In this document: positions 1 to 8,815 of the stretch, piece after piece
How positions within the stretch are numbered: the stretch's first letter is position 1
Layout: every line of letters starts with the position of its first letter
Source of the DNA: Flavobacteriaceae bacterium
GTDB lineage: Bacteria > Bacteroidota > Bacteroidia > Flavobacteriales > Flavobacteriaceae
Length of the DNA: 38,884 bases
Assembly: GCA_002707745.1 (NCBI GenBank)
Contig: PANU01000024.1
Location: forward strand, 1-38,884
Reading direction: 5' to 3'
Notes under the pieces: generated by a model
The model's database searches: none
Seen by the model: the letters and a program-made list of their open reading frames with translations, nothing else
What the model was told of the DNA's origin: nothing
Made by a program: the position numbers and the translations under genes

Positions 1-1
1 A

Positions 2-325
2 AATTTTAGTGAGATTCAGCAAGGGGTGGTTTTTAAAGAAATTTTTTTTAGGGGCCAAAAAACAGAAGTTGTTACTTCAGCTGCTGTTAGAGTGCAATAT
101 GTAGGCTATTTTAACAATGAACCCAAACGTGATGTAATTATGGATAGTAATCCTATACAAGAAGCTGCTAATACCCCGCCTCAAAAGATTCCCTTTCAGT
201 TAAACGACGACGATGCTGTTATAAGTTATACATTTAACGGAGAAGTAGCTTATTTTAAAATTGAAAATCTGGAACAAAAAGAAATGTTGGCGTATCCTGC
301 GAGCAATCCCAAGGGTGATAATTAA
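2..325 (+). CDS. C-terminal end of an unrecognised protein (5' end outside window)
   Basis: An open frame enters from the left edge and stops at TAA 323-325, giving about 107 residues. I do not recognise the family. The visible part is a soluble, acidic/polar tail with the sequence NPKGDN at its end and no membrane segment. A GTG at 26 is in frame but reading is open before it, so this is most likely the end of a longer gene rather than a small protein. It lies 33 bp before the flippase gene on the same strand and in the same frame, so the two may be co-transcribed. Function unknown. Confidence 0.6.
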   Translation, partial: NFSEIQQGVVFKEIFFRGQKTEVVTSAAVRVQYVGYFNNEPKRDVIMDSNPIQEAANTPPQKIPFQLNDDDAVISYTFNGEVAYFKIENLEQKEMLAYPASNPKGDN

Positions 326-358
326 TTTCCATACTTTTACGCGGTAAAAATCCTCGCA

Positions 359-1819
359 TTGAGCGTCTTTAAAAAACTCTTTCAGCAAACTTTTATTTAT
401 GGCCTGGCCACGGTATTACCGCGCGCATTGGCCATTGTTTTAGTACCGCTCTATACAGCTGTGATGGAGCCTGCTTCGTTTGGTATTTATGCTACGTTAA
501 TGTCATATATTATTTTAGGGAACGTCTTGCTTTCCTACGGAATGGAAACCGCCTTTTTCCGTTTTATCAACAAACATGCCGACCAAAAAAAGACGGTGGA
601 GGCTACAGTACTTACATCACTTACATTAACAGCTTTATTGTTCTTGGCCATTACGGTACTCTTTAGAAATCAGATTGCCGGATTTATAGACTTTAAAGTT
701 GAATATGTTACCTATGCGCTACTTATTTTAGTATTGGACGCGTTGGTAATTTTACCATTTGCATGGTTTCGTGCCAACGAAAGGCCCATGCGGTATGCAG
801 TGGTTAAAATCTTGAATGTTTGCATTAACCTTGGCTGTAATCTCTTTTTCTTTTTAGTACTTCCTAATTTGGTTACTGAAACTTCGGACACCTTTTGGAA
901 TACTATTTATACCGAAGAAAACAAAGTAGTGTACGTCTTTATTTCAAATGTGATTGCAAGCGGCCTCACTTTATTGATGTTGCTTCCTTTGTATTTTAAA
1001 ATAGGAATTAGTTTCAATAAAAAACTATGGAAACAAATGCTGAAATATGCCTTCCCGGTTTTAATCGCTGGAATCGCCTTCAGTATAAACGAAGCTTTTG
1101 ACAAAATTATGTTGAAATACCTGCTCCCCGAGAATACCGCCGAGGCCGAAGTAGGGGTTTACGCAGCCTGTTACAAACTGGGCGTTTTTATGACACTTTT
1201 TGCTACAGCATTCCGCCTGGGAATAGAACCGTTTTTTTTCAACCACGCTAAAGAAGCCAATGCCAAAACTACCTATGCTACTATCACTAAGTATTTTTCC
1301 ATCTTTGGAAGTGTAATTTTATTGGTGGTAATTGTCTATATAGATGTTTTCAAAGAAATTTTAATAACAGATTCGGAGTATTGGGTGGCACTTTCCATTG
1401 TCCCTATTATTTTGCTTGCCAATCTCTGCTTGGGGATTTATCACAATCTTTCGGTTTGGTACAAAGTGACCGATATGACCAGGTTTGGGGCCTATATTTC
1501 AATTGTAGGGGCATTTTTAACATTACTTCTGAATTTTATTTTAATACCAGTTATAAGTTATATGGGATCGGCCATCGCAACCCTAGCTGCGTACGGAACA
1601 ATGATGTTTTTGTCTTATTTCTTCGGAAAAAAATACTATCCTGTGCCCTACAACCTCAAGAAAATTGGTGGCTATTTGTTACTTTCGGTAGTGTTTTCGG
1701 CCATCGCATTTTATGGTTTTGATCGCAATCTCATCGTAGGAACTGTATTATTATTGGTATTTTTGTTACTCGTGTTCTTTTCAGAAAAAAAAGACCTAAA
1801 ACGAATTATAAACAAATAA
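359..1819 (+). CDS. Polysaccharide/oligosaccharide flippase (Wzx/MATE-like membrane protein)
   Basis: A 486-residue, very hydrophobic protein with about 12-14 predicted membrane segments along its whole length. The N-terminus (FIYGLATVLPRALAIVLVPL) is typical of the polysaccharide biosynthesis / MVF-MATE superfamily proteins that flip lipid-linked sugars across the inner membrane. An asparagine/phenylalanine-rich region near residues 285-300 (EPFFFNHAKEAN) is also common in this family. The start is TTG at 359: the only in-frame stop upstream is the end of the previous gene (323-325), and there is no ATG, GTG or other TTG between them. Homologues usually begin with a similar short amphipathic helix before the first membrane segment. 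It is followed by dut after 64 bp. The exact substrate (O-antigen, exopolysaccharide, peptidoglycan precursor) cannot be read from sequence. Confidence 0.85.
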   Translation: MSVFKKLFQQTFIYGLATVLPRALAIVLVPLYTAVMEPASFGIYATLMSYIILGNVLLSYGMETAFFRFINKHADQKKTVEATVLTSLTLTALLFLAITVLFRNQIAGFIDFKVEYVTYALLILVLDALVILPFAWFRANERPMRYAVVKILNVCINLGCNLFFFLVLPNLVTETSDTFWNTIYTEENKVVYVFISNVIASGLTLLMLLPLYFKIGISFNKKLWKQMLKYAFPVLIAGIAFSINEAFDKIMLKYLLPENTAEAEVGVYAACYKLGVFMTLFATAFRLGIEPFFFNHAKEANAKTTYATITKYFSIFGSVILLVVIVYIDVFKEILITDSEYWVALSIVPIILLANLCLGIYHNLSVWYKVTDMTRFGAYISIVGAFLTLLLNFILIPVISYMGSAIATLAAYGTMMFLSYFFGKKYYPVPYNLKKIGGYLLLSVVFSAIAFYGFDRNLIVGTVLLLVFLLLVFFSEKKDLKRIINK

Positions 1820-1847
1820 AATCTTTCCGCATACTGAATACTGATCC

Positions 1848-1869
1848 CTTCAACAGGCTCAGGATGAAC
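1848..1869 (-). repeat. Degenerate copy of the CTGAGCCTGTCGAAG dispersed repeat
   Basis: The spacer between the flippase and dut contains a cttcaacaggctcaggat sequence. It differs at single positions from the cttcgacaggctcag arms found at 26171-26193 and, in the other orientation, at 13883-13903 and 26123-26145. It is probably one copy of a genome-wide intergenic repeat family. Confidence 0.5.
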
Positions 1870-1883
1870 TAAAAAGTCGAAAT

Positions 1884-2321
1884 ATGACACCCATAAAAAT
1901 AATCAACAAATCCAACCACCCTCTGCCAAGCTACGAAACCATAGCCAGTGCAGGAATGGATATTCGGGCACATGTAACAGAACCCTCTACTTTAAAACCT
2001 TTGCAACGCGCCATTGTTAAAACAGGGCTTTTTATTGAGCTTCCAATAGGTTTTGAAGCACAAGTACGCCCAAGAAGTGGTTTAGCGGCCAAAAAAGGGA
2101 TCACCGTTTTAAATAGTCCGGGAACCATAGATGCAGACTATCGAGGAGAAATTGGCGTTATTTTGGTGAACCTCTCTAATGAAGATTTTACCATCGAGAA
2201 TGGAGAGCGCATTGCCCAATTGGTCATTGCAAAACACGAACGAGCCGTTTTTGAAGAAGTTAGCGAGCTTTCTGAAACCGATCGTGGTGCTGGGGGGTTT
2301 GGGAGTACTGGGGTTAAATAG
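1884..2321 (+). CDS. dut: dUTP diphosphatase (dUTPase)
   Basis: Hydrolyses dUTP to dUMP and pyrophosphate, keeping uracil out of DNA and supplying dUMP for thymidylate synthesis; trimeric cytoplasmic enzyme. The 145-residue length is normal. All five conserved motifs are visible: motif 1 SAGMDIRA (about residues 22-29), motif 2 PRSGLAAK (about 63-70), motif 3 [13 protein letters not shown] (about 82-94) with the catalytic Asp, motif 4 [10 protein letters not shown] (about 110-119) and the C-terminal lid motif 5 [10 protein letters not shown] (about 134-143). The start is an ATG with no competing upstream ATG. It follows the flippase gene and is closed by a strong hairpin terminator (2338-2372), after which the R-M gene begins. 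Confidence 0.97.
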   Translation: MTPIKIINKSNHPLPSYETIASAGMDIRAHVTEPSTLKPLQRAIVKTGLFIELPIGFEAQVRPRSGLAAKKGITVLNSPGTIDADYRGEIGVILVNLSNEDFTIENGERIAQLVIAKHERAVFEEVSELSETDRGAGGFGSTGVK

Positions 2322-2337
2322 AATACTACCAATACTT

Positions 2338-2372
2338 TTAAAAATTGGAATAATTCCAATTTTTAATTCGAT
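2338..2372 (+). terminator. Rho-independent terminator after dut
   Basis: A perfect 13-bp inverted repeat (2338-2350 pairing with 2354-2366, 3-nt loop TAA) is followed shortly by a run of T (2371-2377). The core GGAATAATTCC (2347-2357) is repeated exactly at 2388-2398. Confidence 0.75.
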
Positions 2373-2463
2373 TTTTTTGCTTTTCTAGGAATAATTCCAT
2401 ACATTTCTAAGCTTTTTTGTTAAGTACTTTGTTGACTACTTTCATTTATTAAAATTATGAATC

Positions 2464-2479
2464 TAGTCAATTTTGACTA
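2464..2479. promoter_or_regulatory. 16-bp perfect palindrome upstream of the R-M gene (possible operator)
   Basis: TAGTCAA and TTGACTA arms separated by two bases form a perfect inverted repeat about 38 bp before the R-M start codon. The 195-bp spacer also carries two copies of the palindrome GGAATAATTCC (2347-2357 and 2388-2398). A protein-binding site controlling R-M expression is possible; no C-protein gene is visible nearby. The placement and symmetry are seen; the function is inferred. Confidence 0.35.
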
Positions 2480-2517
2480 ATCATTTTTTAAATTTAAGCC
2501 ATAAATAACAAGCTACA

Positions 2518-5500
2518 ATGTCTCACAAAAAGTTAATCTCAACATTAAGATTTTTGCCTAAAGAAAACACTTCTGGAATATTTAGCAAAAAATACGGAGC
2601 TTATACTATTGAGATAGATTTTGAAAATGAAATATTTAATTATGGCAAAAAAATAAAAGCTGAAAGTAAGGCAACTCAAAATTTTTATCAAGGCGAAAAT
2701 TGGGTAGTATTGGAATGTGTAGATCGTTTACTCGAAAAAGGCTACAAACCTGAAGACATTACGCTTGAAAAAACATTCCCTTCCGGTCACGGGCATTCTG
2801 GTCGTCTTGATATTTTTGTTGAAAAAGACGGTGTTGCCTTTTTAATGATCGAATGTAAAAACTACGGAAAAGAATACGAAAAAGAACTTAAAAATATTTA
2901 CAAAAGTGGTGGACAACTCTTTACCTACTTTCAAAATGATAGGGCTGCAAATGTTTTACTTTTATATGCTTCCGAAGAAAAAAATGGTAAAATTCAATAT
3001 AAAAATACCATTATAAATATTGAAGAAGAGTACCGAGAAACTACCAACGTAAAAGATTTTTATGATCGTTGGAACAAAATTCCAAAGGAAAATGGAATTT
3101 TTGACCCTTGGGTAATTCCTTACGGATTTCAAAGCAAAGCGCTTACTCTTAAAGATTTAAAAGACATTGAGCAAGAGGATAGTAGTTTTATATTTAATCA
3201 GTTTCTTGAAATTTTACGTCACAATGTAGTTAGTGATAAACCCAATGCTTTTAATAAAATCTTCACTCTTTTTCTTTGTAAAATTTATGATGAAAAAAGC
3301 ACGAGACCTAACCAAGAACTCTCTTTTCAATGGTTTTACGGCCCTCATGAATACAACGGAGAAATAAAGCCTGCAGACAATCATATTTCATTTCAAAAAA
3401 GACTAACAGACCTTTACGGAAAAGGAATGCGTGAGTTTTTAGAAAAAGATGTAACAGATTTAAGCGATGCAGAATTCGAATTGAAATATGGAGATTTAAA
3501 CCCAGAGGTCAAAATACAACTCTTAAATACCTTAACCGAAATACGGCTTAAAAAAAACAATGAATTTGCTATAAAAGAAGTATTTAATGACGACTCTTTT
3601 GAAGAAAATGCTAAAGTGGTTAAAGAAGTTGTAGAATTATTGCAAGGGTTTAAAATCAGATACACAAAAAAACAGCAATATTTGTCAGATTTTTTTGAAC
3701 TGCTACTTACTACTGGTCTTAAACAAGAATCCGGGCAGTTTTTTACTCCTGTACCTATTGCGCAGTTTATTATTAAAAGTTTGCCGTTAGATACTATCGT
3801 AAAACACAAATTACAAAAAGGGGATAGTAAAGATTTGCTACCCACAATTATAGATTATGCATCTGGTAGTGGTCATTTTATTACAGAAAGTATGCACGAG
3901 GTGCAGCGTATTCTTGACAAAACAGACCCAACAAAATACATAGAGAGTACAGCCAAAAAAATAAGAAACTGGCAAGATGATCACTTTGACTGGGCATATA
4001 AATATGTGTACGGGATAGAAAAAGATTACCGCCTTGTAAAAGTAGGAAAGGTAGGCTGTTACCTTCACGGAGACGGCTTAGCACAAATAATACATAGTGA
4101 TGGCTTAGGAAATTTTTCAAAGACTGAAGAATACAAAGGGCTCTTAAAAAAAACCGATAAAGATTTTCCGCAGGAAAACAAACAGTTTGATATTGTTGTT
4201 TCTAACCCGCCATATTCGGTTTCCTCTTTTAAAAATAACGCGCGTAAATATTATACTGAGGATGATTTTAGTATTTACAATAAACTCACAGATAACAGTA
4301 GCGAAATAGAGTGCCTTTTTATTGAGCGTACAATGCAATTACTTAAAGATAGCGGGATTGCGGGCATTATTTTACCAAGTTCTATTTTAAGTAACACAGG
4401 GATTTATACAAAAGCACGTGAGCTCATTATAGAATATTTTGACATTGTTGCCATTGCAGAGTTAGGTTCAAACACCTTTATGGCAACAGGAACAAATACA
4501 GTTACGTTGTTTTTAAGAAGACGCAACAATTATGATGTACTCAACCTGAAAGCGTCTGTAGAAAAAGCGATGCTAAATAAACGTGATGTAACACTTAACG
4601 GTGTTGAAAAACCATTTTCAAAATATGTAGCGCATGTTTGGGAAGATTGTACTTTAGAAGATTACGTGAGTTTATTAAATGAAAACCCTAACAGCGCCAT
4701 ACAGAAGCACGAAATCTATAAAGAATATAAAAAGAAGCTAAAAGCAAAAAGTAAATCACATTTTTGGAACCAGATATTAGCTATTGAGACAGAAAAGCTA
4801 CGTTACTTTGTAATTACCCACCCACAAAAAACGGTATTGATTAAAAGCGGAAGCAAAGCCGCCGAAAAAAGATTTTTAGGTTACGAGTTTAGTAATCGCC
4901 GAGGCAGCGAAGGTATTCACGCCATACAGCGCAGTAAAGAGATTGATGAGTGTACACAACTTTTTGACGCTACTGTTTTTAATAATCCCGAAAAAGCAAG
5001 CACCTATATTTATAAAGCGTTCCAAGGAGACACCAATTTTCCTATTGCTGAAACTTTAAAGAAAAACATAACCCGCCACAACCTTGTAGATATGTTCACG
5101 TTTGACAGGGTGGACTTTGAAAAAAACATCTCACTTTCGGTTAAAAAAAAAGTGAAGATTGAGAGTAAGTGGGAGGTTGTGAGATTAGAAGATGTTGTTG
5201 AATTGATTTCTGGCCAAAGTCCTAAATCTGAATACTATAATGATAGTGAAAATGGCATGCCATTTTATCAAGGAAAAACTGAATTTGGAGAAATTTATTT
5301 GCAAGAGCCTGCATATTGGACTACTAAAATCACAAAAGAATCAATTAAAGATGATGTGTTAATGACTGTTAGGGCGCCAGTTGGACCAGTAAATCTAAAC
5401 CCTTTTGATAAAATTTGTATCGGAAGGGGTTTAAGTGCGTTAAGAGGAAAAAGCAGAATTTCAAACATATATCTTTTTTATTATTTAAAAACAAATCAAG

Positions 5501-6282
5501 AGCAAATTAAAGGTAATGAAGGTGCAATTTTTCAATCTATTTCAAGAGATCAAATACTTAGTTTAAAAATCCCCTTACCTCCCAAAAAAGTTCAAGAAAC
5601 TATTGTAAAGGAGATTGAAGCTTTGGAAAGGAAGGAGAAAACAATTTCTGCGGAAGTTTTAAACTTGAAGGAAAAGTCTAACGCTATAATTATTAAAAGT
5701 AATGGAACCCTCATAAGATTAGAAGATATTACCACAAAAATTGGAAGTGGATCAACACCACGCGGTGGACAAGGGTCTTATAAACAATCTGGCATTTCAT
5801 TAATACGAAGTCAAAATGTTCACGATAATTTATTTCTTAAAAAAGGATTAGCATATATTGATGATAAACAAGCCAAGAAACTAGATAATGTTACTGTAGT
5901 AAAAAATGATATACTCTTCAATATTACTGGCGCATCTGTAGCACGTTGCTGTATCGTGGAAGAGAAATATTTACCCGCAAGAGTCAATCAACATGTTAGT
6001 ATTATTCGATTAAATGAAAAAGCGCTTCCAAAATATGTCCAACTCACTTTAATAAGTTCAGAATTTAAGAATAAGTTGCTAGATATTGGAGATGGTGGGA
6101 CATCACGACAGGCTATCACAAAAACGCAGCTGGAAGATTTCAAAATACCAATTCCATCACTTCCCGAGCAACAAAAAATAGTAACCCAAATTGAAACAAT
6201 AGAAGCAAAGATTAAAACGTTGGAAATAGAGTTAGCAAGCTTGCCTACTCAAAAAGAAGTTGTTTTAAAGAAGTATTTGTAA
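2518..6282 (+). CDS. Single-chain restriction-modification enzyme (nuclease + N6-adenine methyltransferase + two target-recognition domains), AloI-like type IIB/IIG
   Basis: A 1254-residue protein that combines all three R-M activities. The N-terminal domain (about 1-250) is a PD-(D/E)xK nuclease of the HSDR_N type: D98 in GRLDIF and E112-x-K114 in MIECKN are the expected catalytic residues; no helicase motor follows. The middle is an HsdM-like gamma-class adenine methyltransferase: FFTP at about 408, SAM-binding ASGSGHF at 448-454, catalytic NPPY at 563-566. The C-terminus has two HsdS-like target-recognition halves, each opening with RLED..(I)SG..P (about 888 and 1066) and closing with a P(L/S)P.....I coiled-coil segment, implying a bipartite recognition site. 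Domain order and length match AloI-type enzymes, which cut on both sides of the site. It is a lone gene between dut and a sugar nucleotidyltransferase gene, AT-richer than its neighbours by eye, and probably acquired. No truncation or frameshift seen. Confidence 0.88.
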   Translation: MSHKKLISTLRFLPKENTSGIFSKKYGAYTIEIDFENEIFNYGKKIKAESKATQNFYQGENWVVLECVDRLLEKGYKPEDITLEKTFPSGHGHSGRLDIFVEKDGVAFLMIECKNYGKEYEKELKNIYKSGGQLFTYFQNDRAANVLLLYASEEKNGKIQYKNTIINIEEEYRETTNVKDFYDRWNKIPKENGIFDPWVIPYGFQSKALTLKDLKDIEQEDSSFIFNQFLEILRHNVVSDKPNAFNKIFTLFLCKIYDEKSTRPNQELSFQWFYGPHEYNGEIKPADNHISFQKRLTDLYGKGMREFLEKDVTDLSDAEFELKYGDLNPEVKIQLLNTLTEIRLKKNNEFAIKEVFNDDSFEENAKVVKEVVELLQGFKIRYTKKQQYLSDFFELLLTTGLKQESGQFFTPVPIAQFIIKSLPLDTIVKHKLQKGDSKDLLPTIIDYASGSGHFITESMHEVQRILDKTDPTKYIESTAKKIRNWQDDHFDWAYKYVYGIEKDYRLVKVGKVGCYLHGDGLAQIIHSDGLGNFSKTEEYKGLLKKTDKDFPQENKQFDIVVSNPPYSVSSFKNNARKYYTEDDFSIYNKLTDNSSEIECLFIERTMQLLKDSGIAGIILPSSILSNTGIYTKARELIIEYFDIVAIAELGSNTFMATGTNTVTLFLRRRNNYDVLNLKASVEKAMLNKRDVTLNGVEKPFSKYVAHVWEDCTLEDYVSLLNENPNSAIQKHEIYKEYKKKLKAKSKSHFWNQILAIETEKLRYFVITHPQKTVLIKSGSKAAEKRFLGYEFSNRRGSEGIHAIQRSKEIDECTQLFDATVFNNPEKASTYIYKAFQGDTNFPIAETLKKNITRHNLVDMFTFDRVDFEKNISLSVKKKVKIESKWEVVRLEDVVELISGQSPKSEYYNDSENGMPFYQGKTEFGEIYLQEPAYWTTKITKESIKDDVLMTVRAPVGPVNLNPFDKICIGRGLSALRGKSRISNIYLFYYLKTNQEQIKGNEGAIFQSISRDQILSLKIPLPPKKVQETIVKEIEALERKEKTISAEVLNLKEKSNAIIIKSNGTLIRLEDITTKIGSGSTPRGGQGSYKQSGISLIRSQNVHDNLFLKKGLAYIDDKQAKKLDNVTVVKNDILFNITGASVARCCIVEEKYLPARVNQHVSIIRLNEKALPKYVQLTLISSEFKNKLLDIGDGGTSRQAITKTQLEDFKIPIPSLPEQQKIVTQIETIEAKIKTLEIELASLPTQKEVVLKKYL

Positions 6283-6317
6283 TTCAAAAATATAATATCG
6301 TAAATCTACAATCGTAA

Positions 6318-7334
6318 ATGAAGATCATAGTCCCAATGGCCGGAAGAGGCTCAAGATTAAGACCACACACCCTCACAGTTCCAAAACCTCTTATCCCCGT
6401 AGCGGGCAAACCCATTGTACATCGATTGGTGGCGGATATTGCAGGAGTGTTGAATGAAAACATTGACGAAATCGCATTTATCCTCGGAGATCCGGCATTT
6501 TTTGGATCGGATGTAGAAGAAAGTTTAAAGGAACTGGCAAGAGAACTAGGTGCAAAACCAAGTATTTACCGTCAGTTAGACCCAAAAGGGACTGGTCACG
6601 CAATTATGTGTGCCGAACCTTCACTAAGCGGTCCTGCCGTAATTGCCTACGCTGATACGTTAATTAGAGCCGATTTTGAATTGGACAAAGAAGCAGATGC
6701 GGTAATCTGGACCAAAAAAGTGGAAAACCCCGAAGCGTACGGAGTCGTAAATTTGAATGAAAAAGATGAAATTATAGAGCTAGTCGAGAAGCCTGAGACT
6801 TTTGTAAGCGACCAGGCCGTGATAGGAATCTACTATTTTAAGGATGTGGAGGTGCTTAAAAACGAATTGCAATACGTTTTAGATAATAACATCATTAACG
6901 GTGGCGAATACCAAATTAACGACGGTATAAAACGCATGATGGCGGCTGGAAAAGTATTTAAAACAGGAACCGTTAGCGAATGGATGGACTGCGGAAATAA
7001 AGAAGTTACCGTAGCAACCAACCAACGTATGTTAGGCTTTTTAGCCGAAGCCAACGAGCCACTTATTTCAGAAAACAGTACCAACCAGAACTCACAAATC
7101 ATTGAGCCCTGCTTTATTGCCCAGGGCGTCGTGCTTAAAAATAGCACCGTGGGACCTTATGTTTCAATAGGTCAAGGCACAATAATTGAGGATAGCACCG
7201 TTAAAAATAGTATAATCCAAACACAATCAGTGATTAAAAATGCTACCTTGGACAACGCAATGATTGGTAACCACGCACATTTTGATGGTAATTTTACCAA
7301 TGTAAGTATTGGCGATTATTCGCAATTAAAATAA
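6318..7334 (+). CDS. Sugar-phosphate nucleotidyltransferase with left-handed beta-helix tail
   Basis: Transfers a nucleotide to a sugar 1-phosphate to make an NDP-sugar for cell-surface polysaccharides; cytoplasmic. The N-terminal half is the NTP_transferase fold, with the signature GRGSRLRPHT (9-18) and PKPLIPVAGKP (22-32), and an AYAD metal-binding segment near 110. Residues about 255-338 are hexapeptide-like repeats (PCFIAQGVVL, GPYVSIGQGT, NAMIGNHAHF) forming a left-handed beta-helix. The architecture resembles GlmU or RmlA-like enzymes, but the sugar and nucleotide cannot be decided from the sequence. 338 residues is a usual length. It starts 35 bp after the R-M gene; two copies of ATCGTAAAT (6297-6305 and 6311-6319) form the spacer, the second running into the start codon. 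Confidence 0.88.
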   Translation: MKIIVPMAGRGSRLRPHTLTVPKPLIPVAGKPIVHRLVADIAGVLNENIDEIAFILGDPAFFGSDVEESLKELARELGAKPSIYRQLDPKGTGHAIMCAEPSLSGPAVIAYADTLIRADFELDKEADAVIWTKKVENPEAYGVVNLNEKDEIIELVEKPETFVSDQAVIGIYYFKDVEVLKNELQYVLDNNIINGGEYQINDGIKRMMAAGKVFKTGTVSEWMDCGNKEVTVATNQRMLGFLAEANEPLISENSTNQNSQIIEPCFIAQGVVLKNSTVGPYVSIGQGTIIEDSTVKNSIIQTQSVIKNATLDNAMIGNHAHFDGNFTNVSIGDYSQLK

Positions 7335-7355
7335 GAATCAGTGAAAAATATACTT

Positions 7356-7418
7356 TCCCTCCGGGAGAGTCGAATCTTTTGAATCCGCCGCGGTGGAGCA
7401 CAAAAGTTCGGTGAGGGA
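7356..7418 (+). repeat. Nested hairpin / repeat-like leader before the TPR gene
   Basis: The 91-bp spacer is markedly GC-richer than other spacers here. Outer arms TCCCTC (7356-7361) and GAGGGA (7413-7418) pair, and inner arms CTTTT (7376-7380) and AAAAG (7402-7406) pair around a GC-rich CCGCCGCGG loop. It ends 7 bp before the ATG. It may be a dispersed intergenic repeat or a folded 5' leader; no known riboswitch was recognised. Confidence 0.3.
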
Positions 7419-7425
7419 CTTTTAA

Positions 7426-8814
7426 ATGAAACTAAAAATAAAAATAACAGTATTTTTCTTCGGAATCTTATTTTCCGTCCCGGCTATCTATGCCCAGGAA
7501 GATGAAATTCCAGACCAGGATAGTGCTACTGTTAATGAAGACCTGGGAACGGTAACAGATGCATTTCAGGAACATTTTTTTGAAGCTTTAAAACAAAAAG
7601 GAATTGAAAATTTTGAATTGGCTCTCAATGCACTGGCGTTGGCTGAAACCGCTGCAGCTGGAAATGTAGAAAATACCGCAGTGGTTAATTTTGAAAAAGG
7701 AAAGAACCTAGCTGCTTTAAAAAGATATGAAGAAGCAGAAGACAGTTTTATTATGGTTTTAACCACAAAGCCTTCCAACATTGATGTGCAGGAAGCTTTA
7801 TACGATGTGTATTACGAGACCAGGGAATATGAAAAAGCAATTCCGTTAGTAAAAAAACTTATTAAAAAGGACGAAGATTACAAAGAAGACCTTGTAAATC
7901 TCTATAACAGAACCAAACAATACGATAAAGCCCTGGAACTTCTGGACGAGTTGGACGATGCCTGGGGAGAAAGCACCTATAGAAATGCCCTGAGACGAAA
8001 TATTTATAAGGTTACAGGCAACAGTGAAGGTGCCATAACCAACCTGCAGGATAAAATTGACGAAAACCCGGAAAACGAACAGGATTATTTAAATTTAATA
8101 TTTTTGTACAGCGAACAGGACGAACCCGAAAAAGCTTTTGAAACCGCAAAAGAACTACTTAAAGTCCAGCCGGAAAGTGAATTGGTACATCTGGCACTCT
8201 ACAAATTTTACCTGGATAACGGACAAAAAGAAGAAGCTTTTAAGTCTATGGACATTGTGTTCAATTCGCCCAAAGTTGAAAAAGAAAGCAAGTATAAAGT
8301 CCTGGCAGATTTTATTGGTTTTGTAAATGAAAATCCAGCCTACGAAACAACGATCGATACAGTAGTAGCCTCTTTTAATAACGATGGTTCTGGAGAGGTT
8401 TATGAAACCCTTGGAAAATACTATGCCTCTAAAGGAAAGAAAGAAGTAGCCCTTAAATTTTACGAGAAAGGAGTAAAACTGGACGACGATAATTACAGTT
8501 TGCTTAAAAACACACTGCTCCTTCAAATAGATCTTCAAAAAAATACCGAAGCTGCTGGTTTGAGCGAAGAAGCCCTGGCCACTTTTCCGGCACAGGCATT
8601 TTTGTATTTACTCAATGGTGTAGCCAATAACCGTCTTGGAAAGCACGACAGCGCTATTGAAAGTCTGGAAACTGGACTCGATTTTTTGTTAGACGACCCT
8701 CGTGTAGAACGCGATTTTTACGATCAATTACGTGCTGCATACGATGCCAAAGGAGATGCAGCCAAAGCCGCCTCATTTAAATTGAAAGCCGCCCAAATAA
8801 AGTTGGATAATTAA
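7426..8814 (+). CDS. Secreted/periplasmic tetratricopeptide-repeat protein
   Basis: 462 residues with a clear signal peptide (MKLKIKITVFFFGILFSVPA, cut before QEDE at about 24). The rest is a string of helical TPR units, for example FEKGKNLAALKRYEEAEDSF, REYEKAIPLVKKLI, KQYDKALELLDEL, GKYYASKGKKEVALKFYEKG and LNGVANNRLGKHDSAIESLE. TPR proteins are scaffolds for protein contacts. The gene is tightly linked (1 bp gap) to the DUF4292 lipoprotein and EnvC-like genes, so it probably acts in the cell envelope, but its partner is unknown. The conserved pairing with DUF4292 and a LytM protein is a Flavobacteriaceae pattern (recalled knowledge, not tested here). Confidence 0.85.
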   Translation: MKLKIKITVFFFGILFSVPAIYAQEDEIPDQDSATVNEDLGTVTDAFQEHFFEALKQKGIENFELALNALALAETAAAGNVENTAVVNFEKGKNLAALKRYEEAEDSFIMVLTTKPSNIDVQEALYDVYYETREYEKAIPLVKKLIKKDEDYKEDLVNLYNRTKQYDKALELLDELDDAWGESTYRNALRRNIYKVTGNSEGAITNLQDKIDENPENEQDYLNLIFLYSEQDEPEKAFETAKELLKVQPESELVHLALYKFYLDNGQKEEAFKSMDIVFNSPKVEKESKYKVLADFIGFVNENPAYETTIDTVVASFNNDGSGEVYETLGKYYASKGKKEVALKFYEKGVKLDDDNYSLLKNTLLLQIDLQKNTEAAGLSEEALATFPAQAFLYLLNGVANNRLGKHDSAIESLETGLDFLLDDPRVERDFYDQLRAAYDAKGDAAKAASFKLKAAQIKLDN

Positions 8815-8815
8815 T

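Noticed and set aside
3414-3845. 143-codon antisense frame inside the R-M gene (and similar antisense frames at 10164-10503 and 13204-13698)
   Set aside because: These are shadows of well-supported genes on the other strand, with composition reflecting the sense codons.
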